Source: an uncultured Anaerolineae bacterium (GTDB lineage Bacteria; Chloroflexota; Anaerolineae; Anaerolineales; Villigracilaceae). Taken from it: a DNA stretch of 6,219 nt. The notes beneath the pieces are model-generated. The model ran no database searches, was not told the DNA's origin, and saw only the letters and a program-made list of their open reading frames with translations. The stretch is taken from the NCBI GenBank assembly GCA_903882765.1, contig CAIRYE010000023.1, positions 1 through 6,219 on the forward strand, read 5' to 3'. Both the position numbers and the translations under genes were made by a program. Below, piece by piece: positions 6,015 through 6,219 of the stretch; position 1 is the first letter of the stretch; each line of letters begins with the position of its first letter.

Positions 6015-6023
6015 TCAAGCGCT

Positions 6024-6219
6024 ATGTCTGTTGCTGAAGTACGAACTTACCTTACCCCCTTCGGTTTTGCCGATAAGATCCAGGAATTTGATGTTTCCAG
6101 CGCCACGGTAGAGCTTGCCGCCCTGGCTCTCAATGTCGCGCCGGCACGCATCGCCAAAACGCTATCCTTCCGCAGCGATACCGGTGCTATTTTGGTGGTG
6201 GCCGCCGGCGATGCCCGCG
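6024..6219 (+). CDS. YbaK/EbsC-family aminoacyl-tRNA deacylase (3' partial)
   Basis: The first 65 codons of a gene that runs off the window. The protein begins MSVAEVRTYLTPFGFADKI and continues with DVSSATVELAALAL (23-36), PARIAKTLSF (40-49) and ILVVAAGDAR (56-65). This is the N-terminal pattern of small YbaK/EbsC proteins of about 150-160 residues, whose relatives hydrolyse mischarged tRNA such as Cys-tRNA(Pro) in the cytosol. Lys45 in RIAKTL lines up with the conserved lysine of the family's active site. The gene has its own extended -10 promoter and strong ribosome-binding site, so it is probably not in an operon with the acyltransferase. The specific tRNA substrate cannot be told from the part visible. 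Confidence 0.9.
   Translation, partial: MSVAEVRTYLTPFGFADKIQEFDVSSATVELAALALNVAPARIAKTLSFRSDTGAILVVAAGDAR

Larger units (their letters stand above)
5770..6023. other. Short intergenic region with weak repeats
   Basis: No gene is supported here. GCCGAT (5796-5801) and ATCGGC (5816-5821) form a 6-bp stem with a 14-base loop; TTTT follows at 5829-5832, at best a poor terminator for the acyltransferase gene. TTTTCC-C-GGAAAA (5829-5841) is a perfect palindrome about one centre base. GGGTTAGA occurs twice, at 5902-5909 and 5911-5918, a tandem of period nine. The promoter and ribosome-binding site of the next gene fill the last 40 bases. Confidence 0.5.

Overview
The window is bacterial DNA of moderate GC content with an ordinary chromosomal look. 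It has four protein genes, two of them cut by the window edges, plus one large intergenic region. The taxon cannot be fixed from the sequence. The deacylase start and the S/T-rich first protein remind me of Chloroflexota (Anaerolineae-like) genomes, but that is an impression, not evidence.

Layout. Bases 1-279 (+) are the C-terminal end of a Ser/Thr/Asn-rich, probably secreted or surface/structural protein. A hairpin at 284-317 lies between this gene and the convergent gene at 341-2635 (-), and its T-tract favours the minus-strand gene. That gene encodes a membrane MASE1-PAS-PAS-GGDEF protein. Its GGDEF active site is degenerate (DAENF instead of GGDEF, and the guanine-contacting Asn and Asp are lost), while the RxxD product-binding site (RGFD) is kept, so it looks more like a c-di-GMP receptor or regulator than a synthase. 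A good sigma70-type promoter for it lies at 2814-2841, giving a leader of about 170 nt with several hairpins, one of them touching the ribosome-binding site.

Bases 2842-3522 hold no convincing gene. They contain inverted repeats, a nested hairpin at 3236-3269 and an iterated GAnnAAAAC motif just before the next gene. Bases 3523-5769 (+) encode an OafA/YrhL-type acyltransferase: two extra N-terminal membrane segments, an acyltransferase-3 membrane domain and a C-terminal SGNH domain with an intact Ser / Asp-x-x-His set. It should O-acylate a cell-surface glycan. After a 254-base gap with weak repeats and an extended -10 promoter, the window ends inside a YbaK/EbsC-type aminoacyl-tRNA deacylase gene (6024 onward, +).

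How they fit together: the c-di-GMP-related sensor and the acyltransferase are divergent neighbours about 890 bases apart. Both are membrane proteins and could both serve the cell surface, but shared regulation is only an inference. The deacylase is an unrelated housekeeping-type gene. I see no CRISPR array, insertion sequence, tRNA, rRNA or complete mobile element. The most unusual items are the GGDEF domain with a dead active site but kept I-site, and the structured leader in front of it.
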